Assembly (NCBI RefSeq): GCF_000231445.1
Contig: NZ_AGFR01000003.1
Span: forward strand, 248,001-312,000
Direction: 5' to 3'
DNA from: Commensalibacter intestini A911
GTDB lineage: Bacteria; Pseudomonadota; Alphaproteobacteria; Acetobacterales; Acetobacteraceae
Length of the DNA: 64,000 bases
Both the position numbers and the translations under genes were made by a program. Positions 47,320-55,804 of this stretch are shown piece after piece. The first letter of the stretch is position 1. Each line of letters starts with the position of its first letter. The notes under the pieces were generated by a model, which did not search any database, had not been told where the DNA came from, and saw only the letters and a list, made by a program, of their open reading frames with translations.

Positions 47320-49326
47320 TTAAATATCCAACATCTCTACAGAACCAGCATGTTCTTGGATAAATTGAAAACGCATTTCAGATTTTTTCCCCATTAAATT
47401 AGAGACACGTTCTTCAGTGAATTCGATGTCTTCTTGAGGAATAGTTACCTTTAGTAATGTTCGGTGTTTAGGATCCATTGTTGTTTCTTTAAGATCTTTG
47501 GGAGGCATTTCCCCGAGACCTTTAAAGCGTGAAACTTCAACTTTACCTCTGTTTTGGCTTAACTTATTTTGCTTTTTCTCTTTATCTTTGTCGTCCATTG
47601 CATAGATGCTTTTTTCGCCTTGGGTTAGACGATAAAGAGGAGGTTGAGCAAGATAAATTTTCCCTTGATGGACGAGCTCTGGTAATTCTTGATAAAAGAA
47701 TGTCATGAGTAGGGACGCAATATGTGCACCATCAACATCCGCATCTGTCATTATAATGACACGACCATAGCGGAGTTTTTGTATATCAAAGTGAGATCCG
47801 ATTCCACATCCAAGTGCTTCGATAAGGTCTTTTAGCTCTTGGTTATTATTCAATTTTTGATTAGAAGCACTGGCAACATTAAGGATTTTCCCACGTAAAG
47901 GAAGGATCGCTTGAGTTTCGCGGTTACGTGCTTGTTTTGCAGAACCACCAGCAGAATCACCTTCAACAATAAAGATTTCAGTAATTGCAGCGTTTTCTTT
48001 GGTACAGTCGGTTAATTTTCCTGGAAGGCGTAAACGCTTTGTTGCACTTTTTCTTGGGGTATCTTTATTTTCTTTACGACGTAGGCGATCTTCAGCTTTT
48101 TCTAAAATAGATAAAAATAAGGTATCCGCTTGACTTGGATCAGCTGCCAGCCAATGATCTAAACGGTCTCGTAAAGCAGTTTCAACGAGTTTAACAGTTT
48201 CTTTAGAGCTCAGTTTTTCTTTCGTTTGGCCTTGGAATTCTGGATCACGAATAAATACAGATAATTTAGCGGCAAGAGAGCCTAAAACATCGTCAGCAGT
48301 AATAATAGAGGCGCGTTTATTAGCACGTTGATCGCCCCAAGCCCTGATTCCCTTAAGCAAAGCATTTCTAAAACCTTGCTCATGTGTTCCGCCGAGTGGC
48401 GTAGGGATGGTGTTACAAAAAGAACTTAGAGAAGAGTCACCTTTAGTCAACCAAGCAATAGACCATTCAATACGGCCTGTATCTTGCCCATCTGTATCCG
48501 TTGGAAGAGCGACGTCTCCTGACCAAATAGGACATACGAGATTATTTGGATCAATTTCTTCTTTAAGGCTATCTTCTAAACCATTTGGGAAGTGCAGTGT
48601 TGTTTGTGTTGGAATATCATTATTTTTGATAAGAGATTCGTCACATGACCAACGAATAGTAACCCCTTTAAATAAAAAGGCTTTTGCACGACAAAGTTTA
48701 AAAAGCTGTTTTGGTGAGAAATGAATGTCACCAAAAATCTCTGTATCAGGAATAAAGCTGATTTGTGTACCACGGCGGTTTTGTATGGGCCCAACTTGTA
48801 TTAAAGGTGTGACAGGGTTTCCCCGCTCATATGTTTGCTTCCAAAGAATTTTATCTCTGGCGATTTCTACTTCCATCCAAGAAGAAAGAGCATTCACTAC
48901 TGAGGAACCAACGCCGTGCAACCCACCTGCAGTATTATAAACTTTGTTAGAGAATTTTCCGCCTGCATGCAAAGTTGTTAAAATAACTTCTAATGCGGAT
49001 TTATCTTTAAATTTGGGATGTGGATCGACTGGAATACCACGACCATTATCTCGAATAGTCAGTTTATTTCCAATATCTAAGCTTACTTGAATAAGGTTAG
49101 CAAAACCACCAACTGCTTCATCCATGGAGTTGTCAAGGATTTCAGAAGCCATATGATGATAGGCGCCTTCATCTGTACCCCCAATATACATGCCTGGTCG
49201 TCTTCGAACTGGTTCTAGTCCTTCTAAGACTTCAATATCATTAGCATTATAACTGTTTGAATCTGACGAGGCAGAGGGGGGCAGTTGTGTATTTTTAGAG
49301 TCATTAGAAGAAAATAAATCGCTCAT
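47320..49326 (-). CDS. parE: DNA topoisomerase IV subunit B
   Basis: ATPase subunit of topoisomerase IV, which unlinks daughter chromosomes. The 668-residue protein has the GHKL ATP site (EILDNSMDEAVGGFANLIQV, IRDNGRGIPVDPHPK, TLHAGGKFSNKVYNTAGGLHGVG), the transducer (QTKEKLSSKE) and the TOPRIM domain (EIFIVEGDSAGGSAKQARNRETQAILPLRGKILNV; IMTDADVDGAHIASLLMTFF). The insertion pattern and length, and FKGLGEMPPKDLKETTMD, are nearer to ParE than GyrB. ATG 49326 fits. parC is not in the window. The Ser-rich first 25 residues are probably disordered. Confidence 0.93.
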   Translation of the reverse strand: MSDLFSSNDSKNTQLPPSASSDSNSYNANDIEVLEGLEPVRRRPGMYIGGTDEGAYHHMASEILDNSMDEAVGGFANLIQVSLDIGNKLTIRDNGRGIPVDPHPKFKDKSALEVILTTLHAGGKFSNKVYNTAGGLHGVGSSVVNALSSWMEVEIARDKILWKQTYERGNPVTPLIQVGPIQNRRGTQISFIPDTEIFGDIHFSPKQLFKLCRAKAFLFKGVTIRWSCDESLIKNNDIPTQTTLHFPNGLEDSLKEEIDPNNLVCPIWSGDVALPTDTDGQDTGRIEWSIAWLTKGDSSLSSFCNTIPTPLGGTHEQGFRNALLKGIRAWGDQRANKRASIITADDVLGSLAAKLSVFIRDPEFQGQTKEKLSSKETVKLVETALRDRLDHWLAADPSQADTLFLSILEKAEDRLRRKENKDTPRKSATKRLRLPGKLTDCTKENAAITEIFIVEGDSAGGSAKQARNRETQAILPLRGKILNVASASNQKLNNNQELKDLIEALGCGIGSHFDIQKLRYGRVIIMTDADVDGAHIASLLMTFFYQELPELVHQGKIYLAQPPLYRLTQGEKSIYAMDDKDKEKKQNKLSQNRGKVEVSRFKGLGEMPPKDLKETTMDPKHRTLLKVTIPQEDIEFTEERVSNLMGKKSEMRFQFIQEHAGSVEMLDI

Positions 49327-49390
49327 ATTGTGACTGTTCCTGTAAACGGTACAATTTTACTCATTACTTTCTTCATCTTTCTCAATTTTA

Positions 49391-49933
49391 TTATTTTTTA
49401 GTCGTTTTTTTTGTATGTCTTACTGTGCGTTTTTTTGTTGCTCTTGCTTTAGATGAAGCAGGAGCATCGCAGACTTCGATTGAGGTTGGTTGCATAATGT
49501 CTTTAGCATCTGCGTATTGAGATAAATCTTTAGCTGATTGTAAAGGTTTAACTTCATCAAACATGCTCATTCTTTGTAAGCAGAAAATAGTTCCTGCTTT
49601 TAAGCCTTGAGAAGACTGAACATTTGCTAATTGCGTGATATAATCATCTTGTGCTTTTTGGGCGCTACGTCCATAGGTTGTGCGGAAATGCTGTTTTAAT
49701 TTTACTTCTTGTTCATTAACAATAGGACCGAATTGTTTAATAAAACCATTATATTGATCTTGTGCTTGACAAGAAAGGGCTGTAACCATCAGCTCACTTT
49801 TTAAGCCTTCGACATTAAAAGCATCACGAGCAGCAGAATTACGACAAGCTGCATTTGCAGCACTGACTTGACCCAAGGTAAGACCCCCAAGGATTAACCC
49901 AGAAAGAGCGAGACGTTTCATTGAAAAAGACAT
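49391..49933 (-). CDS. Exported protein of unknown function with Lys/Thr-rich tail
   Basis: A 180-residue protein with a clear signal peptide (MKRLALSGLILGGLTLGQVSAANA, cut near residue 28) and a mature helical region with four cysteines (ACRNS, ALSCQAQ, FCLQRM, EVCDAP) that could form two disulphides. Residues about 80-110 look like a coiled helix (VNEQEVKLKQHFRTTYG). The last 20 residues are strongly basic (KARATKKRTVRHTKKTTKK). No family is recognised. It precedes parE on the same strand by 64 bases. The basic tail resembles that of the divergent lipoprotein at 50334, so the two may act on the same surface, for instance LPS or wall polymer; this is speculation. Confidence 0.75.
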   Translation of the reverse strand: MSFSMKRLALSGLILGGLTLGQVSAANAACRNSAARDAFNVEGLKSELMVTALSCQAQDQYNGFIKQFGPIVNEQEVKLKQHFRTTYGRSAQKAQDDYITQLANVQSSQGLKAGTIFCLQRMSMFDEVKPLQSAKDLSQYADAKDIMQPTSIEVCDAPASSKARATKKRTVRHTKKTTKK

Positions 49934-50333
49934 TCAATTCTCCAAATTAGGAAAAGGAAAATGATTATAAACACACCAAATGAATATAAAATAACCGATT
50001 CGATATTTTTTTTCAGCTATTTTTATTTCTTAGCAATTTAAACCTGCATGAGTTCATATTGATTTGTCTTTTGCATATAAACGGGTATTTTATATAATGC
50101 AATAGTTTATTGTTATTCTTATTAACTTATTGTGAACGATAAAAAATTATTGTTTTATCTTTTATAAATGATAAAGAATGTTTTTATTCTTTAGAAATTA
50201 TGTGGATATATTCTATTCTAAGAGTTTGATAGACTATGAATTATCTCAGTATAATTTTGTTATTAGTAAATGGTTTGATCAATAATCATAAAACGAAAAA
50301 TGGTTTTTCGTTGAATGCAATGGGGGCTAGTAC
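49934..50333. other. Divergent spacer between two envelope-protein genes
   Basis: A 400-base A+T-rich region carrying promoters for 49391-49933 (minus) and 50334-50900 (plus). The only structure that stands out is the leader hairpin at 50292-50312. No ORF or RNA gene was recognised. Confidence 0.5.
50292..50312 (+). repeat. Leader hairpin before the lipoprotein gene at 50334
   Basis: Nine-base perfect arms AACGAAAAA and TTTTTCGTT with a three-base loop end 21 bases before GTG 50334 and a few bases before its GGGGG ribosome site. It may influence translation, or act as a weak terminator for leftward transcripts. Confidence 0.5.
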
Positions 50334-50900
50334 GTGCGTCTTCAATTATCTTTAGTTTTGGTTGGTTTAGGGTTTGCCTTGACCGCATGTCAACAACAGC
50401 AAGGGCTTTCTCCCGATAGTGAGGCAGCTAATCCGTTTAAATATACGAAGCGTTCAGCTGTGTGTAAAGTAACACCAATTACCACCGAAAAAGATGGTAG
50501 CTGGAAAGCAACAATGTCTGTTCGTAGTGATGATGGGCAATGCGAATTTGTTGTTCGCGATCCTGATACCAAAGATTCTTTTGTATCTTTTGGTATGACT
50601 GAAAATCCTGAACATGGTAAGGCGTTTTTGTATAATTATAACCATCATACTTATGTGCGTTACATACCGACCATGGCATACGCTGGTGCAGATAAGTTCA
50701 CTGTAAATCTTATTCATAAAGATGGTACTAAGAAAACACCATTATTAGTAGATGTTACTGTTGATAATACAGGCGTTCAGGTTCCTAAACCTGCTGTAAC
50801 AGCTCCAGTTACTCACTCTACGAGTAAAACTAAAAAAACAACGACAACACGTAAAAAAGCAGTTCGTCGTAAGGCAACTAAGAAAACAACATCTAATTAA
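50334..50900 (+). CDS. Lipoprotein with Ig-like domain and Lys/Thr-rich tail
   Basis: A 188-residue lipoprotein from GTG 50334: signal peptide with lipobox LTAC (Cys19), a short Gln-rich spacer, then a beta domain. KAFLYNYNHHTYVRYIPT followed by YAGADKFTVNL matches the last strands of bacterial Ig-like/cadherin-like repeats, where YxPxxxYxGxDxFxV is the hallmark. The last 35 residues are Thr/Lys/Arg-rich (TKKTTTTRKKAVRRKATKK), which is much more basic than the rest. It is divergent from the exported protein at 49391, which has a similar tail. Function unknown; binding to wall or surface polymer is plausible. Confidence 0.75.
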   Translation: MRLQLSLVLVGLGFALTACQQQQGLSPDSEAANPFKYTKRSAVCKVTPITTEKDGSWKATMSVRSDDGQCEFVVRDPDTKDSFVSFGMTENPEHGKAFLYNYNHHTYVRYIPTMAYAGADKFTVNLIHKDGTKKTPLLVDVTVDNTGVQVPKPAVTAPVTHSTSKTKKTTTTRKKAVRRKATKKTTSN

Positions 50901-50910
50901 TGTAGTTTAG

Positions 50911-50943
50911 TCAAATATGAAGTATATTTTACTTCATATTTGA
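50911..50943. terminator. Bidirectional A+T-rich terminator
   Basis: Perfect 14-base arms TCAAATATGAAGTA and TACTTCATATTTGA enclose a five-base loop between convergent genes 50334-50900 and 50964-51413. The stem is A+T-rich and T-runs are short, so efficiency is uncertain. Confidence 0.7.
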
Positions 50944-50963
50944 TATGTTATATTTTTGACGTG

Positions 50964-51413
50964 TTATATTGTAAAATAGATAGGGGTGGGGCGAGGACGT
51001 TTCATCCCTTTTTCTTCGGCTGTTTTGATAAGATCTTGTAATGTAATTTTAGCAGCATCTTTGAGTATTTTTTGATCTGTTTTTTCCCAAAAAGGTTTGA
51101 CAACCTGTAAGTATAATGGGGACAGAATTTCGGTATATTTTTCTTTTTCTTGCACAGAAATCGCTTGAATGATACTTGCAATCGTAATTAAACGTTTAGG
51201 TTTTGCGAGATGATATCCTCCATGAGGACCTCTTGTGCTTTCTAAAATGGATGCTTTTGATAGAAGTTGCAATAAGGGTTCGATACTTCTTTTGGGTAAA
51301 TTTGTACGAGTAGAAATATCAGCAGCACTGACGGTATTATTACGGCTTGCATAAAAAGCAATATCCGTTACGATTAAAATAGCAATAATGGCGCGATCTT
51401 GTCTTAAAAGCAT
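50964..51413 (-). CDS. Rrf2-family regulator without Fe-S cysteines, divergent from cysK
   Basis: A 149-residue winged-helix protein of the Rrf2 family. The DNA-binding part reads SAADISTRTNLPKRSIEPLLQLLSKASILESTRGPHGGYHLA, the usual helix-turn-helix plus GxxGGY wing. The cysteines that hold an iron-sulphur cluster in IscR and NsrR are absent; there is no cysteine at all. In this it resembles CymR of Bacillus, the cysteine regulator, whose activity depends on CysK. Here it is divergent from cysK with 180 bases between, so it probably controls cysK; that is inference from position. The C-terminal 40 residues are basic and uncommon in the family. Confidence 0.82.
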   Translation of the reverse strand: MLLRQDRAIIAILIVTDIAFYASRNNTVSAADISTRTNLPKRSIEPLLQLLSKASILESTRGPHGGYHLAKPKRLITIASIIQAISVQEKEKYTEILSPLYLQVVKPFWEKTDQKILKDAAKITLQDLIKTAEEKGMKRPRPTPIYFTI

Positions 51414-51528
51414 AAGATTCTTTCAATATCAAACTATCGATATAAATAATAAAAAAATACTTGTTATTCTAAATAGCATATATAATCTATAATAAGATAA
51501 AAAATAGGGTTATTCTATAGAAAATAAT

Positions 51529-51557
51529 TTATTCACAACAAATTATAGTGATATAAT
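51529..51557 (+). promoter_or_regulatory. Candidate cysK promoter
   Basis: TTATTC (51529-51534) and a perfect TATAAT (51552-51557) are 17 bases apart, 39 bases upstream of the cysK start. AGAGGAG (51578-51584) is the ribosome site. Confidence 0.55.
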
Positions 51558-51595
51558 TTTTACGGATAAAGTAAGATAGAGGAGATTGTTGAAAA

Positions 51596-52579
51596 GTGAC
51601 TGATATTAAAGGTAAAAATTTTGGATTTGAAAAACCAAGAGGTAGAATATATAATTCATTAATAGAAACTGTAGGGGGAACACCGCTTGTTCGTCCTTCC
51701 AACTTTCTCAAAAAAGAGCAAGTTGCAGCAGATATTTTATTAAAACTAGAATGTTTTAATCCACTTGCATCTGTTAAAGATCGCTTGGCAACGGCTATGG
51801 TGTTACAGGCTGAGGCAGATGGTTTAATTAGCCCTCATAAAAGTATATTGGTAGAGCCAACATCAGGAAATACAGGTATTGGATTGGCTTTTGTTGCTGC
51901 GGCAAGAGGTTATCGCTTAATTGTTACAATGCCTGAGAAAGCATCTATTGAACGTAGAAAAATGATGCGTTTTTTAGATGCACAGCTTGAGCTTACTCCT
52001 GGTCATTTAGGAATGGCTGGTGCGATTGCTCGTGCAGAAGAAATCGTAGAAACAACCCCTAATGCTTGGATGCCAAAACAATTTGAAAATCCAGTGAATG
52101 CCGTGGTTCATGAATACACAACAGCTCAAGAAATATGGCAAGATACGGCAGGTAAAGTTGATATCGTTGTTGCTGGTATAGGTACTGGAGGAACGATTAC
52201 TGGTATTGCCAAAGGGTTACAAAAACATAATCCAAATATTGAGATTTATGGTGTAGAACCTGCGGAAAGCGCTATTTTAAATGGTGAAGAGCCTGGGCCT
52301 CATGGGATACAAGGAATTGGAGCAGGGTTTAAACCAAAAGTTTTAGAAATGGATTTGTTAAAGCAAGTACTTATGGTTTCAGAGAATGATGCTTTAGCTA
52401 CTTCACGGAAGCTTGCTGGTTTAGATGGTATTCCTGTTGGGATTTCATCTGGTGCAGCATTATATGCAAGTTTGCAATTAGCTGCTCGTCCTGAAAATAA
52501 GGGTAAAATGATTGTTGCAATTGCACCGTCTTTTGCAGAACGTTATTTATCAACACCGTTATTTAATGGTCTAGGATAG
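51596..52579 (+). CDS. cysK: Cysteine synthase (O-acetylserine sulfhydrylase)
   Basis: PLP enzyme making cysteine from O-acetylserine and sulphide in the cytoplasm. The 327-residue protein has the cofactor lysine in ECFNPLASVKDRLATAMV, the substrate loop EPTSGNTGIGLAFVAAARGY, and the phosphate-binding GIGTGGTITGIAKGL, followed by GVEP and the GISSGAALYA end motif. Start is GTG 51596. The first 15 residues (TDIKGKNFGFEKPRGR) extend beyond the usual start but are in frame with the ribosome site. It is divergent from an Rrf2 regulator and ends in a strong terminator, so it is likely a regulated single gene. CysK versus CysM subclass is inferred, not proven. Confidence 0.94.
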   Translation: MTDIKGKNFGFEKPRGRIYNSLIETVGGTPLVRPSNFLKKEQVAADILLKLECFNPLASVKDRLATAMVLQAEADGLISPHKSILVEPTSGNTGIGLAFVAAARGYRLIVTMPEKASIERRKMMRFLDAQLELTPGHLGMAGAIARAEEIVETTPNAWMPKQFENPVNAVVHEYTTAQEIWQDTAGKVDIVVAGIGTGGTITGIAKGLQKHNPNIEIYGVEPAESAILNGEEPGPHGIQGIGAGFKPKVLEMDLLKQVLMVSENDALATSRKLAGLDGIPVGISSGAALYASLQLAARPENKGKMIVAIAPSFAERYLSTPLFNGLG

Positions 52580-52601
52580 TAACTTTAAGTATTAGATAAA
52601 T

Positions 52602-52628
52602 AAAAAGCGGGATTATTTCCCGCTTTTT
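52602..52628. terminator. Bidirectional terminator between cysK and the OmpA-like gene
   Basis: AAAAAGCGGGA and TCCCGCTTTTT form a perfect 11-pair stem with a five-base loop (TTATT); A- and T-runs flank both sides. It serves the convergent genes cysK and 52661-53812. Confidence 0.95.
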
Positions 52629-52660
52629 ATTATTAGGCAAATTACTAAGTATATTAATGA

Positions 52661-53812
52661 TTAATGTAAAATAATTTCTACGCGACGATTCTGTGGTTCA
52701 CGAACATTAGGACCCGTAGGAACTAAAGGATGCTCTGATCCATACCCATGGATATCGATACTACTTGCAGGAACGCCGTTTTTAATTAATTCAGCTTTGA
52801 TAGAACGTGCTCTTTTAAGAGATAAGGCAACATTATAGCGTTTTCCTTGTTCATTTGGAGCTGCAGAACTATCTGTATACCCATCGGCTTCAATACGAGT
52901 GCTACGAACACTATTATACGCTTGTGCAGCTTCTTTAACGATAGATGTTGCACGACTATCAAGTGCATAACTATCCCACGCAAAAAATACTAAATAAGTA
53001 CGAGCTTTTGTTGATTGAGGAACAATCGGGGCTTCTTGAATTGGTGCTGTCGGTGGTGGTGCAGGATTAAATTCATATCTTAACCCTAATAGAATGGAGT
53101 GGTTAAAATATGTTGTTGTATCTCTGTTCCCACGTGCTTGGCTATAAGCATGAGTTGTGTTATAACCACCTTGTGTTCCCCATACATCAGCTGTGTGGCT
53201 TTGTGGCCCTAGCATTGTCCAGAAACGATATTCTGTTGTAAAGGATAATCCAACAACCCATGGGGTAGGGAAGGATAAACCACCAATAGCTTGATAGGAG
53301 AAATTGCCAAAAGTTCCGCCAAGATGTTCGGTCAAACGGTTATCTGAGGTGCGTAGTTTAACACCGTTCATGGAAGACCAGCCGTAACCGATACCTGCTC
53401 CAAAATAAGGGAAAATATAAGGGCTACCAACATCCATATCAAAAAGAGCATTTGCCATAAACCCATAGGTTTGTTGACGGCCTTCACCATGGGCTTTATA
53501 AGAGCCTAAATTTTGCTGTTTTAGTTGATTATTACGATAGTTTCCTTCGATTTCAACACGGAAACCGTTTCCTAAACCATAACCAAGGCTGGTGACTGCT
53601 GTTGCGCCAGGGCTGTATTTATCACGTCCACCTGGCATAAATTTATTTAAGCGAACAACTTGATCTTGGTTGAAGCTAACACCACCAGCTCCACCAACAT
53701 ACACTCCTTGAACAGGTTGTGCTTGAGCTGTTGAAGCCAAGAATGATGTTACACAAAAAGATGCTGAAAGGCTGAATAGGGATGTCATTAATAGACGAAA
53801 GCGTAAATTCAT
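52661..53812 (-). CDS. OmpA-family outer-membrane protein
   Basis: A 383-residue envelope protein tying the outer membrane to the wall. The signal peptide ends around TAQAQP (residue 32). An eight-strand beta-barrel (about residues 35-240; GVYVGGAGGVSFNQDQ, GNGFRVEIEGNYRNNQ, HSILLGLRYEF) is followed by a Pro-rich hinge (PAPPPTAPIQEAP) and a C-terminal OmpA domain with YLVFFAWDSYALD, EADGYTDSSAA, NVALSLKRARSIKAELI and the peptidoglycan-binding end PQNRRVEIIL. The barrel part resembles the acetic-acid-bacterial OMP_b-brl form. No neighbouring gene links to it; a terminator lies just beyond its stop. Long leader region upstream (about 190 bases). Confidence 0.9.
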   Translation of the reverse strand: MNLRFRLLMTSLFSLSASFCVTSFLASTAQAQPVQGVYVGGAGGVSFNQDQVVRLNKFMPGGRDKYSPGATAVTSLGYGLGNGFRVEIEGNYRNNQLKQQNLGSYKAHGEGRQQTYGFMANALFDMDVGSPYIFPYFGAGIGYGWSSMNGVKLRTSDNRLTEHLGGTFGNFSYQAIGGLSFPTPWVVGLSFTTEYRFWTMLGPQSHTADVWGTQGGYNTTHAYSQARGNRDTTTYFNHSILLGLRYEFNPAPPPTAPIQEAPIVPQSTKARTYLVFFAWDSYALDSRATSIVKEAAQAYNSVRSTRIEADGYTDSSAAPNEQGKRYNVALSLKRARSIKAELIKNGVPASSIDIHGYGSEHPLVPTGPNVREPQNRRVEIILH

Positions 53813-54004
53813 CTTAACCTTTAAACTCCTGTAAGTGTAACGGTCGTTGCGTTATAACCAATATGTTCAATGGAAATAGCGTGTTTTGATAGAAGAAAGA
53901 AGTAAAAAATCGTTTTTTTAATAAAAAGTTTTATTGTTGTCATACAAACATCACATATTTAGTTATTTTATCAAATAAGATATATTAAATTCGAAAGGGA
54001 AACA

Positions 54005-55579
54005 TTACTCATTTGGGATTAAATCGAGTGCTTGTTTATAAAGCGCGGGTTTTAAAATAAGCATGTTAGCGACAGTTAGATCAGCGTCTGTTCCTAGAGC
54101 TGCAGGACAAGCGCTTCGAATAGTTTGAATTGTTTTTGCGTCAAGAGGGGGGCGTGCTTTGCGAGAGGCTACGACGTTTTCTTTATAAAAAGAAGGAGGA
54201 TTCTTTAAAGCATTAATTTGCTTGGTTACGAACTGTTCTCCACGGCTTGTGCATATTTGAGGCATTACTCCAAGCCCTTGGAGAGGCCACCCTAAAGGTG
54301 CTAAAACACGACTCCATGTAACGAATAATTCACCGTTATCGGGTAATTGAGCAATGGTTTGAACTAATCCTTTACCGAGCGTTGTGCTTCCAATAACAAC
54401 AGCACGTTTATGGTCTGACAAGGCTGCTGTTAAGATTTCTGCTGCACTTGCAGTATGACCATCGACTAAAATAACAATAGGAATCCCTTTGGTAAGGTCA
54501 CCACCTTGCACGGCCCAAATATGATTTGCATCATCGTAACGACCTTGGGTCGTTGCTGCAATGCCATTGTCTAATAGTAAAGCAGCACTGGTGATGGCTT
54601 GTTGTAAAACACCACCACGATTTCCTCTTAAATCAATAATAAGACCTTTGATTTTCATATCTTGTGTTGCTTGATCAAGATATTGACTGATTTCTTCGGC
54701 AGTATCTGTAGAGAACGCTGTGACTTTAAGCATCACAATATTATCGCTGGTAAATGCAAAAACAGTTGCAGGTGGGACAGCTTCTCTTTTTATACGAATT
54801 ACTTTTGTTCTTTTCCTAGTAGAAGAACCAACGGTTAAAGTAAGAGGAGACCCTTCTTTACCTCGCAGCCATTTTGAAACAGTATCTATAGATTGTTTAG
54901 CAGTTCTCTTACCATCAACGGCATATAAACGTTGACCTGTGGCAATACCGGTCTCCCATGAAGGGCCATTGGGATTAATTGATGAGATAATAAAGAAATT
55001 GCCTTGTTTAATAACAGAGATACCAGCACTTGCCTCTCCACCATCACGGGTATCACGATCTGTTGTTGCAGAGCTTGGTGCTACGTAACGAGAATAAGGG
55101 TCTAGATGATCGAAAAGCTCATCGAAAAATGCTTGAACAATTCCTTGAGCACCTACGGATTGAATTGTTGTAGAGTTCTTCCAAGCATTAGACCAAATAG
55201 TTACAACACTTTGTGACCATAGTTTAATATTGTCAGGTGTCGTTGGAAGAGGTGTACTATAAATGATGTTCTGTACTTTGTATAAGTTAAGTAATCCTTT
55301 TTCCTCTTTGACGGACAACGAAGGATCAATAGCATTTAAGCCATTTAGTCCCCATAAGCATAGTTGTTTAATAGAATGTTCGTCCAAAGTCCTTGGTTGT
55401 AAAAATGTTAATGCAGTAGCAATAACATTTACATAACTGCTTTGGTCAAAGTCTTTTTCAGGAGGAGGCTGTATTGTATTTGATTGAGATTCTTGAGCAA
55501 GGGCAACAGAAAAGCTCATCGTAAGGAGGAATACGATGATGACCAACATTTTTAAGAACCATTTGTAAAAAATAGCCAT
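54005..55579 (-). CDS. ctpA: C-terminal processing protease, S41 family
   Basis: Exported serine protease of the tail-specific (Ctp/Prc) family, cleaving C-termini of periplasmic proteins and often regulating wall hydrolases. From ATG 55579 it is 524 residues: signal segment (LKMLVIIVFLLTMSFSVALA), a helical N-terminal domain, a PDZ domain near residues 190-270 (GISVIKQGNFFIISSINPNGPSW; ATGQRLYAVDG) and the S41 core. The catalytic serine lies in DGHTASAAEILTAALSD and the lysine in GSTTLGKGLVQTIAQL; LIIDLRGNRGGVLQQA is also typical. An earlier in-frame TTG at 55636 exists but no ribosome site favours it. Neighbours (OmpA-like, topA) give no hint of substrate. Confidence 0.9.
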   Translation of the reverse strand: MAIFYKWFLKMLVIIVFLLTMSFSVALAQESQSNTIQPPPEKDFDQSSYVNVIATALTFLQPRTLDEHSIKQLCLWGLNGLNAIDPSLSVKEEKGLLNLYKVQNIIYSTPLPTTPDNIKLWSQSVVTIWSNAWKNSTTIQSVGAQGIVQAFFDELFDHLDPYSRYVAPSSATTDRDTRDGGEASAGISVIKQGNFFIISSINPNGPSWETGIATGQRLYAVDGKRTAKQSIDTVSKWLRGKEGSPLTLTVGSSTRKRTKVIRIKREAVPPATVFAFTSDNIVMLKVTAFSTDTAEEISQYLDQATQDMKIKGLIIDLRGNRGGVLQQAITSAALLLDNGIAATTQGRYDDANHIWAVQGGDLTKGIPIVILVDGHTASAAEILTAALSDHKRAVVIGSTTLGKGLVQTIAQLPDNGELFVTWSRVLAPLGWPLQGLGVMPQICTSRGEQFVTKQINALKNPPSFYKENVVASRKARPPLDAKTIQTIRSACPAALGTDADLTVANMLILKPALYKQALDLIPNE

Positions 55580-55764
55580 AGAAATTATCGATTGAATGGC
55601 TGTTTCAACGTATAGGTGTGTGGTTTGCCTTAACAAGACAGGAATTGTCTTTCTCCAATTACAATAACAGGAATAATCAAAAACTTAGAAACTATTAGGA
55701 CAGAATTTTTATGAAATTAATAGGGGCTAAAAGCAATAAATATCAAGAATATGATAAAAATACA

Positions 55765-55797
55765 CAGATTGTTACATAAAATATACATAACAATCTG
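55765..55797 (-). terminator. Terminator of topA
   Basis: Perfect ten-base arms CAGATTGTTA and TAACAATCTG with a 13-base loop lie eight bases past the topA stop, followed on the minus strand by TGTATTTTT. Confidence 0.75.
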
Positions 55798-55804
55798 GTA
55801 AGTT

